This document shows, one piece after another, positions 32,968 through 43,273 of a DNA stretch of 64,000 nt. The position numbers and the translations under genes are program-made. Origin of the DNA: Volutella citrinella (taxonomy: Eukaryota > Ascomycota > Sordariomycetes > Hypocreales > Nectriaceae); assembly GCA_034401135.1 (NCBI GenBank), contig JAWZSP010000006.1:744001-808000 (forward strand), in the 5' to 3' direction. How positions within the stretch are numbered: position 1 is the first letter of the stretch; the number at the start of each line of letters is the position of its first letter. The notes under the pieces were generated by a model, which saw only the letters and a list, made by a program, of their open reading frames with translations, had not been told where the DNA came from and made no database searches.

Positions 32968-34498
32968 TCACTCCGCCTTCCAATGATACTCTGCCGCCGG
33001 GTGGTCCGCCGGAGGCCTAGCCAGACCCTTCTGGCCGTAAAGATTCTCTCTGTAGGTGCCACCATCAACGGCATAGTCCTCCCAAAACAAGCCCCTCTCT
33101 CTCAAAACGGGCAACAGGTCGGATATGACCTCTTCGAATGTGCTGGGTAGAAGAGCATAGGCAAGATTGAAACCGTCAACGTCAGCCTCGTCCACCCATC
33201 TCTCCAATTCATCCGCAACATGCTCCGCTGTACCCACCACAGTCGCACCCAGGCCGCCAACTTTGATGTGGTTGGCGACGGTGTGCTTGGTCCACTTGGG
33301 AACTCCAGGCAGGGACTTGGACCACGACTCAACGGCAGACCGGATAGCATTCGACTCGACGTGACGAAGCTCCTCGTCATCCCCATACTGGTTCAAATCG
33401 ATGCCAGTCCAGCCTCCAAACAACGCGAGTGCCCCGTCCTCTGAGCCATAAGACACATACTCTTCATACTTGGCCTGTGCCTCCTCTTGTGTTTTCCCGA
33501 TGATGGGACACAGCATGGCTAGGAACTTGAGAGATTTCGGGTCTCGGCCAAAGTCATTCTTGGCCAAGGCTCGAATCTCGGCAATGTTCTTGGCAACCAC
33601 CGCAGGACTATGTCCAGCGACGAAGATGGCCTCGGCGTGCTTTGCGGCAAAGTTCTTACCGGCTCTGGAGGTGCCAGCTTGCAGGATGACAGGCGTTCGC
33701 TGAGGCGACGGTTGGCAAATGTGAGGCCCTGGGACGCTGTAGTATTTCCCGGTGTGGTTTATCAGGCGCACAAGGGATGGATCGGTGTAGATTCCCTTTT
33801 CGCGATCCAACTTGACTGCGTCATCTCTCCAGGATGATTGCCTAGATCTGTGTTATTGAGGGAAGCCATACTTTTATCCGGAATTCTCACCATAGTTTAT
33901 ACGTCACATCAACATACTCCTCTGCAATGGCATATCTCTCATCGTGGTTCGGCTGTTCTGTATGGCCCAGATTTCTAGCCGCAGAATCAAGATAGCCAGT
34001 CACGATATTCCATCCCACTCGGCCCCCGGTGAGGTGATCAACCGTGCTGAGACGCCTTGCGAGATGGTACGGCTGTTCGTAAGTAGTAGCCACGGTGACA
34101 CCGAAGCCAATGTTCTTGGTCGCGGCAGCCATTGGTGTCACAATTGCGAGGGGTTCATTCACAGGCCACTGGGCCCCAGACACGATGGCAGGGTCTGGGT
34201 TTCTAGGCCCCTTGTAGACATCATACGAGCCCTACGCATGTTAGAGTAAAGCAAAGCCGGAATGGTTGAGCGTTTAACTTGCCAGCACATCTGCGATGAA
34301 GATGCCATGGAATTTGCCAGCCTCGAGCAACTGAGCCAGTTTTACCCAATGGGTGACGTTGTTGAAGTTCCAGGAGCGGTCCTGGGGATGCTGCCACAGC
34401 CCAGGCGATTGATGGCCACTGCACGATTCCACAAAGGCGTTGATGATGAGTTGCTTTTTCGGCTTCTCAGAGCCCGGTGCTGATGCTGAAGAGGCCAT
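32968..34498 (-). CDS. FMN-dependent monooxygenase, NtaA/SnaA/DszA (bacterial-luciferase-like) family
   Basis: Three exons on the minus strand (34283-34498, 33891-34231, 32968-33841) give 476 residues. The N-terminus has LIINAFVE and FHGIFIADVLGSYDVY, the middle HLARRLSTVDHLTGGRVGWNIVTGYLDSAARN, then TPVILQAGTSRAGKNFAAKHAEAIF; all match nitrilotriacetate / dibenzothiophene-sulphone type monooxygenases, which use FMNH2 from a separate reductase and O2 to cleave C-N or C-S bonds. The first intron needs a GC donor (GCAAGT) to give VLGSYDVY in frame. The start at 34498 was chosen over an upstream in-frame start because homologues begin near it. It is divergent from a DszC-like flavoprotein monooxygenase 920 bp away. 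No reductase is visible. Confidence 0.9.
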
Positions 34499-35418
34499 CG
34501 TATCGTCTGTTGGAATGAGGCTGTGGTCAATTGGGGGTCCTGTTGCTGGTTCGACAGACAATGCAGAGGAATGGGTCTCGTTTAAGGTGATTCCGCGACC
34601 TGCACGGCTTTGGAGGCTTAGAGTCGCAGATCGGTTGCGTAACCCGCGCACCAAGATTGCGTGCTCACGCTGCCATCCCGCGTCTTCGCTCCCCCGCTTC
34701 CTGACGCCATCAAGAGCTTGGGACAATAGTTTCAATGCTCATCATTTTCTACAAAAGAATACTGACAGCCACTTTTTAAAACTGCTTCGTTGTGATATCA
34801 ACAGCCCAGTGGAGACACTCCAATCGTGTCTATGAGCTCCAGTATCAATGGCAGCGAATGAACTTCAATCGCGATCGCCCAGTCTTCCCGACTCCCAACT
34901 GAACACCCCCGCTATACCCTTTTAAATAGATTCTATGGTCATGAAACGAGAGACTGCCGTCCAGGCGGGGTGCTTACCGAACTCTGCCGGGCAGGTGGGG
35001 GCTCATCATTTCTCCTCGCAAAGACGTCACCGCCGAATGACCTCCCCAAACCAATCAGCCGCGCCACACCGAGATAAGACGCGTCAAAAATCCGGGGGTG
35101 ATCAGGACCGTCGAATGGCCGTTCGGGATTGACCTCAGCTCTAGGGGCCATCTTATTACATCATGCTCTGAGCGAGCTCGTCATGAGTGCGGCTTGTGAT
35201 TGCACCCATCCGACCGATTCACTGTACTAGTCCGGTGGCTCCAGCATGCGCGGCTGAGTCCACGCAATTCACATGCGATAGCGATATCCTTATGTAGATA
35301 GACGCAATATCCCGCGCGCGAGGGGCTATTCCTGCTCTATAAATCCAGCCAAAGAGCCCTGACGGAGGCGCGGATACTCCACACATACATCCAGCTCACC
35401 TTCATCTCAGCATCATCC
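34499..35418. other. Shared divergent promoter of the flavin-monooxygenase pair, 920 bp
   Basis: Lies between the NtaA-like (-) and DszC-like (+) genes. It holds a TATA box for the right-hand gene and several CGG/CCG triplets. No separate gene is supported. Confidence 0.55.
35338..35344 (+). promoter_or_regulatory. TATA box of the DszC-like gene
   Basis: TATAAAT lies 75 bp upstream of the ATG at 35419, a typical distance for a fungal core promoter. Confidence 0.5.
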
Positions 35419-36878
35419 ATGTCGACACCATCTTTTACCAGCTCCGACCCCGCGGTCTACGACGAGTACCAGTCTCAATGGTCTGCTCTGCCCGATAACG
35501 AGGCAGACTGGATCCAGAGAGCCAAGGATGTGGCCCAAGTGCTGAAGAAGGACGCCGCCGCCAGAGAGAAGGAGAATAAATCACCCAAGGCAGAGGTTGC
35601 CCTTTTGAAGCATTCCGGATTGTTGAAGATTCTTGGCCCAACCAAGTTTGGCGGCGGCGCCCAGCCCTGGACTGTTGGCTTTCGCGTGATTCGAGAGGTG
35701 GCCAAAGGAGATGGGTAAGCTCTTCGTCTATCGCCGCCAGTCATCTACTGTCCTAACACCTCACCCAAGCTCTATCGGCATGCTCTTGGGTTATCATCTC
35801 ATCTGGTCAACGACTGCCAACGTGTTCGGCTCGGCGGAGCAGGCCGAGCGGATTCAGAAGCTCATCATCAGCAACAACTACTTTGTTGGTGGTGCTGTGA
35901 ATCCTCGAGACAACGACCTCTCAATCAAGCCAGAAGACGACAATCTGGTCTTCAATGGTTTCAAAAACTTTAGCACTGGCGGTGTCATCTCTGACCTCAC
36001 GGTCCTTGAGGGCGTAGTCGAAGGAACCACCGATCACATCTTCGCCTTCGTCCCCACGGCGCAGCCCGGAATCCAGTTCAAGCACAACTGGGACAACGTG
36101 GGCCTGCGCTTGACTGAATCTGGCGCTGTCAACATTGACAAAGTCCCCGTTCCTTGGACCGATGCTCTGGGCTGGGACCCGGAAACCAAGAAGCCGGACC
36201 CCAATGTCCTTGGCATTGCGTTTCCCCTCATTTTCCTACCAACGTGAGTGCACCCATGCCACGTCACCTGTAGCGGCGTACAAGCCATCAATTACTAACT
36301 CGACATAGAATCCAACTCAACTTTGCCAACCTGTACATTGGCATTGCCTGGGGTGCGCTCGAGTTCTCGTCCGAGTACACAAAGCAGTACACCCGATCTT
36401 GGCCTTTTGGTGGCGATGTCAGTCCCATCCCACTTCCCTCTCCTACTTAAAATTATGACTGACAAATTACCAGAACAAGGAAAAGGGCACAGATGAATTT
36501 TACGTCTTGCAAACCTATGGCAACTTCTTCGCCCACCTCCGTGCAGCAACAGCACTGGCTGATCAGGCCAACAAGGAGGCTGCACGGCTCTATGAGAAGT
36601 ACTTCAATGACCGATCAAGCTTTTCTGCCGAAGAGCGCGGTGAATTCGCAGAGCTGGTTGCGAGCGTCAAGGTCGTCGCTACCGACACGAGTCTAAGAAT
36701 CACGTCTGGTGTCTTTGAGGTGACAGGGTCGAGATCTACGGCGAGCAAGGTCGGGCTGGACCGTTTCTGGCGGGATGTCAGAACTCACACGCTGCATGAT
36801 CCTGTGTCGTATAAGAATAGGGAGCAGGGTCGGTATTACGTGTTGGGTGAATATCCCGAGCCCACTTGGTACACTTAG
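35419..36878 (+). CDS. DszC-like flavoprotein monooxygenase (acyl-CoA dehydrogenase fold)
   Basis: Four exons (35419-35714, 35770-36243, 36309-36417, 36474-36878) give 427 residues. The fold is that of acyl-CoA dehydrogenases: N-terminal helical part with LLKHSGLLKILGPTKFGGG, a central beta domain with FVGGAVNPRDNDL and GFKNFSTGGVISDL, and a C-terminal helical bundle ending SRSTASKVGLDRFWRDVRTHTLHDPV, which is diagnostic of the DszC/SoxC/XiaF branch that uses reduced flavin and O2 instead of acyl-CoA. Probable role: oxygenation of a small sulphur- or nitrogen-containing aromatic or alkyl substrate. Pairing with the NtaA/DszA-like neighbour suggests one pathway, as in bacterial desulphurisation sets; substrate not determinable. 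Confidence 0.9.
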
Positions 36879-37852
36879 GTTCTTGCTTTGGAGATCATAT
36901 AATAGATCCCGTTTGATCGAATTTGGGCCCACCCTTGCCAATGCGTCGCTGCCTCTGTTCTCCTATTGTATCTCCCTGCTCCACTAATGATCTCTCAAAG
37001 CCGTTCGTAGTCTAAGAATAATGTGTTGATCGGACTTGAGCACGCAATGCCAATTTATTACTCCCTTACTGGTCAATTGAGCGAAGGAACCGTCACTGCA
37101 CGCCTGTAGGGTAGTTTCATCAAGTCCCGAGATGGCCCAAGCAAAACAACGCGACTCCACTGGGCTCCGCTTCGCCTTGCGCCACATTCATTTGCGCGTT
37201 CGGATCTAATCTAATCAGATCTACCGACGGAATTTAATGCGAAATCGAGGCATTGGCAGAAAGGAAATGACAATATGTCTGTTGGATACACGCTCTCGCC
37301 GTTGTGTTTTGGATTTGATCAAGCTGATCTGTCGCGAGTGGCGAATACATTTTCCGAGCCGGCATCTATTGAGTCGCCGGCTAGCGAGCTGCCCGGCCAT
37401 CGTACGATGGACTGGTGAATGCTCACCTTGTTCTCGGCCTGTGTCTCCAACGTCCGAGCGATGCATCCAGCCCCCTGGTCACTTGCAGCATAGCTCCCTG
37501 GTTCACCCGATACCGGGGGCTGATGCTTGGAAGGTATTGTGCGCAAGCAGGGGCTCCTTCCACTGCTGGGCGTACCACTCTAGAGCGCCACCTGCCGCTG
37601 TAGGTCGATCTTGGTACGAGGAATAGGGCCTATTCGCCCTGCGTAGTCGTATTCGGCAGTCGCGAACCCTGCTGCCCTCCGCAAAACCCGGTCTTGGCAC
37701 TCCGTCTCAGCCTACGCTACAGGGCACCTCGCGTCGCGCACAAGCTATAAAACCACAACCGCTGGGTAGCTCCGCGCTTCGCGTTCAATTGATAACCAAC
37801 CCAATTGATTCACCTCCAATCCGTCACGCAACGCAACGGCGCTCGATCCAAC
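36879..37852. other. Intergenic, 974 bp
   Basis: 3' flank of the DszC-like gene and promoter of the SDR gene. Short frames on both strands lack domains. Confidence 0.5.
37746..37752 (+). promoter_or_regulatory. TATA box of the SDR gene
   Basis: TATAAAA about 105 bp upstream of the SDR start at 37853. Confidence 0.45.
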
Positions 37853-39103
37853 ATGGCGCCCTCGAGTCTGACAATTGCGGCCTTGGCCGTGGCCGCCACC
37901 GTCGTCTTCCTCACTTGGGGCATCCCCCGCTTCCTGGCCGAGTACTTCCCGTGGAGGAGCCTCCGCGACCAGCGCGTGATGCCGCTGGGCAAGCCGACCG
38001 TGAGGACCAAGTCGTACAAGGGCCGCACCGTCCTCATCACGGGCGCGAACGGCGCCTTCGGCTCGCGGGTCGCCAAGTTTGTCGCCGAGCGCGAGGTCGA
38101 GACGCTCGTCCTGGTCGACGTGCGGGACTGCGGCGGCGTCAAGCAGCAGATTGAGACCGAGCTGGGCGACGAGGGCAAGCCCAAGCCCAACATCATCGTC
38201 TGGCAGGCCGACTTGATGACGTTTGCGGGCTGCCAGGAGCTGGGCAAGAAGGTGCAGCAGCTGGAGCACCTGGACCACGTCTTGATGACGGCCGGTATCC
38301 TCTCGTTCAAGCGCTGCGAGTCGCCCGAGGGCTGGGAAACTTGTGAGTCTACCTGGCGCGCCAGTCGTCTTCGCACTACGTGAACAGCTCTGACCGCGAG
38401 AATGCGTCGCCACAGCCATCCAAGTCAACTACCTGTCTGGCGCCCTCGTCGCACTGCTAATCCTGCCCGCCCTCAAGTCGTCTCCGTCCAACCCCAACCC
38501 CCCTGTGCTGACCTTTGTCACCACCTTTGGCATTTACCCCTCATCCTTCACCATGGGCATCCCCAAGCGCGGGTCCTATCTCAAGCACCTCAGCAACAAC
38601 GGCGACGGCATGGAGCAGGGCCACCAGTACGGCCGCTCCAAGGCCCTGCTGCTGTACTTTGCCCGCGAGCTTGCATCCCGAATCTCCCCCGCCGAGGCCA
38701 AGAAGGGGCTGCCCAAGGCCACCATCAACAGCGCCGACCCGGGCTCTGCGTGGACGCCCCTCACCAACCCCAACCAGTCCAAGCTCATTCCCCGGTTGAT
38801 TATGAACTTCGGTGCCAGAGAGCCCGAGATTTGCGCCACTGCGCTGCTGAATGGAGTGTCCGTCTCCGCCGACGGCCACGGCAAGATTATGCAGGATCAC
38901 GCCGAGGGAACGTAAGTCGAGGGCATCCCCATAGTGAATTAGGCAAACGAACGTGCTGGATACTGACCGTAGAATGCAGATTCCCGCCTTTCATGCTCCG
39001 AAAGAGCGGCCAGGTCGCGCAGAAGCGGGTCTGGGAGGAGACGCGGGCTGAGCTGGAGGCCAAGGTGCCAGAGGTCAAGGCCATCTACGCGATGCTGGAT
39101 TGA
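37853..39103 (+). CDS. Membrane-anchored short-chain dehydrogenase/reductase
   Basis: Three exons (37853-38342, 38416-38911, 38980-39103) give 369 residues. Residues 5-24 form an N-terminal hydrophobic anchor. The Rossmann cofactor motif TGANGAFG is at 63-70 and the catalytic YGRSK (Tyr235, Lys239) lies in the second exon; VNYLSGALVALLILPAL and NSADPGSAWTPL are usual SDR landmarks. It is an NAD(P)H-dependent oxidoreductase related to retinol-dehydrogenase/WWOX-type SDRs; substrate unknown. Codon use is strongly GC-biased compared with nearby genes, which creates long antisense frames (up to 227 residues) that are not real genes. Confidence 0.88.
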
Positions 39104-39943
39104 GGCTCTGACTGAGATGAGGCACGAGAATGGGATTTGATCCACGGTTTGCTACAAGAAAGAGGACAGACTCGGAGACTAATGTTGTCGTCACGCTATG
39201 TCTTGATGGAGGCCATGCAGAGGGTTGGTAATTGGGTGACTGAAGGGCAATCGTCGACAAGCATGACACAGCGTACGTGGCAGAGGAGAGCAGTGATGGA
39301 TCCATCATCGTAATTACCGCGACGAAACGAGAGCGAGAGCGAGACGAGCCACGAGTCTGCGCGTTGGTTCACCGTGTACGTTACACTGATGCCCAGCCCA
39401 GCCGACCTGCCAGAATCAGATGCAACCAATGCACATAATCGAACTTTGTTCCTGGCGGCAGCCCCCCGCTTTTGCCACTGCTACGAATGACTGCGCTCTA
39501 CCTTTGCCCAATTTGTCTTGGTGAATGTGAATTGCGGGGTAATCTAGCGGCACAGAGATTGTCACGGTGTCACCTGCCAGACCGCCACAGACTCTTTAAT
39601 CTCCCGTCGTCTTCCCGGGTCACTGTATTCGTTCAACAGCAACCTGCACTCTCAGTAAAAGTCGATAACATCTCCCCAAATCCACTGCGGCGCTTCGCTG
39701 GAGTCGCTGGCCCGTCCCAGGATCCAGTGCCGCTTGACAGCCTTGCAAACCCGCCCCCGTCAGCATCTGCACTTGCCAGCACTGCCAGCACCCATGCAGA
39801 TGACACCGCAGCTGACCAATTAGGACTCGGCAGAGTGACGGAGGCTGTGAAACTTCCTTTTGCTCAACAAAACCGCCCGTCAGCGTCTCCCAACCGCCGG
39901 TGCTGACACTACCGCCTCTTCCGCATCGTCAGGACGAACCATC
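39104..39943. other. Intergenic, 840 bp
   Basis: Holds the SDR 3' flank and the promoter/5' UTR of the Sec14-like gene. The Sec14 frame is open upstream to 39860, but the ATG at 39944 is preferred. A 144-residue frame at 39472-39906 is polar with no domain. Confidence 0.5.
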
Positions 39944-41196
39944 ATGGCAGCCGAATCGCGCCCGACTGGAGAGCTGGGGAACCTCACCCCGGAGGAGGAG
40001 CGCAAGCTGCAGCAGGCCTGGGCACATCTCTTGCGTCTCTGTGACGACACCCATGTCAAGCGCGACGCGGGAGCCTGGGGTGAGACCCCTGACAAGAGCG
40101 ACCTGTTCACCGGGCACCTACCAAGCATCCCTGCGGCAGACTTCAGAAATGCCCTCTGGAAGATCATCCTCCTCGACCACCCAGATGTCCTAGTGCTCCG
40201 GTTCCTCCGGGCCCGCAAGTGGGACGTCGAGAAGGCGGTAGAGATGCTGGTATCCGACATCAACTGGCGTCAAGAGGCCGGCATAGAGCCAGACGTCATC
40301 CTCAGCGGCGAGTCAGTAGCTCTGAAGAAGACGCTTCACAAAGACGACGAGGGTTTCCTTGGGCAGTATCGCTCCGGGAAGAGCTACGTCCGGGGAGTCG
40401 ACAGGGACGGACGGCCCATCTACGTCGTCAAGGCCAAGCTGCACGACCCGAGGGGGCAGACGACCAAGGCGATGCAAAAGTTCATCCTGCACAACATCGA
40501 GAGCATCCGACTTCTAGCCAGGCCGCCAAATGACAAGGCCTGTTTCTTCTTTGACTTGACAGGATTCGGCTTCAAGAACATGGACTTTGAGGTGGCCAAG
40601 TTTCTGGCACAAGTGTTTGAATCGAGGTATCCGGAGACACTGGGCTCAGTAATTATTCACAATGCTCCATACATCTTTTGGGGTTCGTACCACCTGTTTA
40701 TCTCCCCCCCTACCTTTCGCTTTGCGCATTGCAGGACTGATAGATTCATCCAGGCATGTGGAAGATTGTCTGTGGCTGGCTGGACCCGGTCGTTGCTGCC
40801 AAGATCAACTTTACTCGCACAACAGCCGACCTGGAAAAGTTCATCGATAAATCGAACCTTCAGAGCAGCTTCGGAGGAACCGATAAGTGGGAGTACAAGT
40901 ACGTCGAACCCGCGCATGGCGACGACCACGGCCTCGAGCAGCACGAAGAGAGAGCCAAGATACAGGAACTATTCGATTCACTCGCATCCGACTTTGAAGC
41001 CCACACGGTCGACTGGCTTCATCATTATCCCGATGCGACGGAGGCCAAGGGGCCGATAGAGAAGCGCCACGAGGTAGCAGCGGAATTGCTGAAGACGTAC
41101 TGGAAGCTCGACCCTCACATCAGAGCGGTTACGTATTATCATCGGGCAGGCGTTTTGAATCAGCATGGCGAGGTGAACTTTCAAGGAGCTCGGTAG
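39944..41196 (+). CDS. Sec14-like phosphatidylinositol/lipid-transfer protein (CRAL-TRIO)
   Basis: Two exons (39944-40682 and 40754-41196) give 393 residues. The N-terminal CRAL-TRIO-N segment (VLRFLRARKWDVEKAVEMLVSDINWR) is followed by the lipid-binding domain: SYVRGVDRDGRPIYVV, ACFFFDLTGFGFKNMDFEVAKFL, YPETLGSVIIHNAPYIFWG, then after the intron MWKIVCGWLDPVVAAKI and FIDKSNLQSSFGG. This is the pattern of the Csr1/Sfh2-like branch of yeast Sec14 homologues, which exchange phosphatidylinositol and other lipids between membranes. The donor of the 71-bp intron (GTTCGT) is weak, but the join IFWG-MWKIV is family-like. A C-terminal charged tail extends past the domain. Confidence 0.9.
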
Positions 41197-41621
41197 GCCT
41201 GTATCATCAACAGCAACATCCATACTTGTTAGCCATTGCTATTTGTCCCAAATTTTGTAAACAGCAGCAGCGGCACTGTGATGTCCTAGAGTCCTGACTA
41301 ATGGAGTGGTAGAGAAAATGACTGCCCGGCATATCTAATGCCATTGTTTCCTGAGATATGGATTCAGCTGGTCCGGAATGGGCCGGTTCCGATAACGCCT
41401 AAACAGCCGCCGATAGGGGCATGGTCCGACCCGTCGGACGCGGGCCGTTATCATGTCCCCACCTCCCATTGGCTGGGAACCCCAATTATTTGGTAGATGG
41501 AGAGAGAATGTATTGCCCATATTTGATAGACAGACAGGGACGGGGAAACGAATGATTCACACCTGTGTAATCGGCTTTCGTGTCAAAACGATTGAACTCG
41601 ACTGAAGACCTGACCACGACC
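41197..41621. other. Intergenic, 425 bp, with a CCG/CGG inverted repeat
   Basis: 3' flank of the Sec14-like gene and promoter of the aminotransferase gene. At 41425-41438 there is TCCGAC-CC-GTCGGA, an inverted repeat holding CCG-N6-CGG, the type of site used by Zn2Cys6 factors, about 185 bp upstream of the ATG. Confidence 0.45.
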
Positions 41622-43033
41622 ATGGGCGCAATGAATGGAACAGCAAAGACACGCCCAAGTCCCGCCAGGCGCGTGGCCGAGCAGCCCGACGACGTTTGGT
41701 ATGCAGCGCACTCGATTATTTTAAGGAGATTTTTGAGGCAAAGGCTGATAACCGCCAAGGTCAATCGTGAATGATGCAGCGTCCAGGTCTCCCATACAGC
41801 CGGTGGTGAACATGGGCCAGGGCTTTTTGTAGGCATTTGGCTGAGCGGAATAAGGGAGTAAGCTCAGAAGGACTAATGAGACATTTTAGCGGATACAACC
41901 CTCCCGAGTTTCTTCTTGACGCTGCTCGGACGGCTCTGAACAAAGTGGACGCCAACCAGTATTCTCCAACAAAGGGCCGTATCAATTTGAGACGGGCCAT
42001 TGCAACCCACTACTCTACATCGTTGGGTCGAGAAATCGATGCAGAGGATGAGGTCACCATAACTACTGGTGCGAATAAGGGCATCTTGAGCGCCTTCATG
42101 GCCTTTGTCGAGCAAGGAGACGAAGTCATCGTGTTCGAGCCATTCTTCGACCAGTACATCAGCAACATACAGATGGCAGGCGGCACGGTCAAGTACGTGT
42201 CGCTGATTCCTCCAGCGCGAGGGGATTTTGAGTTAACAACTTCTGCGGACTGGCTTATCGACATGGACGGGCTCAGGAATGCCTTCTCGGCCAAGACGAG
42301 GATGCTGGTGCTCAACTCGCCGCACAATCCCGTTGGCAAGGTGTTTTCGACCGATGAGCTTCGCATCATTGGGGAGTTGTGCGTCAAGAATAACACAATC
42401 ATCATCGCTGATGATGTTTATGATAGCTTGACATATGTTCCGAGCAGACGGATGGCGACTCTCTCCCCAGAGATTTGGGACTTGACGTTGACTGTTGGAT
42501 CATCAGGAAAGACTTTTTATGCCACGGGCTGGCGCATTGGGTTTCTCATTGGTCCTAACCACCTGCTCAAGTACGTGTCTGCAGCCCACATGCGCATCTG
42601 CTATTCCAGCCCAAGTCCTCTCCAGGAGGCGTTGGCCACGGGATACGAGATGGCCACCAAAGTTGGGTTCTGGGAAGCCTCCCGACAGGAGATGCAGGGT
42701 AAAATCAAGAGATTCGTCCAGGTATTTGACGATCTCGGACTTCCATACTCAGCGCCCGAGGGAGGATACTTTGTTCTTGCCAACTTTTCACGCGTCCGGA
42801 TTCCCGACAACTTTCCGATTCCGCCTCATGTCACCGGTCGGCCGAGGGACTTTAAGCTGTGCTGGTTCCTCATTGTTGAGCTTGGGGTAGCGGCAATCCC
42901 GCCGAGTGAATTTTATCTCCCGCAAAACTCGCACGTGGCAGAGAATTACTTGCGGTTTGCAGTTTGTAAGGAGGACAGCGTGCTGGAAGCTGCAAAGGAG
43001 AAGTTGCTGGAGCTGGCTAAATATATTGAGTGA
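41622..43033 (+). CDS. Kynurenine-oxoglutarate-aminotransferase-like PLP enzyme (Bna3 type)
   Basis: Three exons (41622-41698, 41760-41828, 41890-43033) give 429 residues. The start with two small introns rebuilds DDVWSIVNDAAS and VNMGQGFFGYNPPEFL, hallmarks of class I aminotransferases of the kynurenine aminotransferase branch. Also seen: TTGANKGILSAFMAF, LNSPHNPVGKVFS and the PLP-lysine motif SSGKTFYATGWRIG with Lys256. Likely reaction: transamination of kynurenine and related aromatic amino acids to 2-oxoglutarate or glyoxylate, diverting the tryptophan pathway to kynurenate. Genuine substrate preference cannot be read from sequence. The second ATG (41631) is a possible start. Confidence 0.9.
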
Positions 43034-43273
43034 TTGCTTTCGAATCTTTTCTGTTTGTTCATCGATTCACAGGTCCGAATAGTGACTGTACTCCTCTCGC
43101 AGCATCCATCTTATCAACTCGTGCGCATTACGCCCTGATGCAAGGATTTAATAGCTAGCACAGGTCCCTATAGCATTTCCGTAATATCCTCATCCATTTA
43201 TTTACTTTGAAGCTTTTAAAACTCCTAGAATGCAACCTCTATTGTCTAAAAACGTCAATACGCAGAATTGTGA

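Noticed and set aside
37745..38428. 227-residue minus-strand frame opposite the SDR
   Set aside because: Antisense of a GC-biased, well-supported SDR exon; Ala/Leu/Asp-rich pseudo-protein without a domain.
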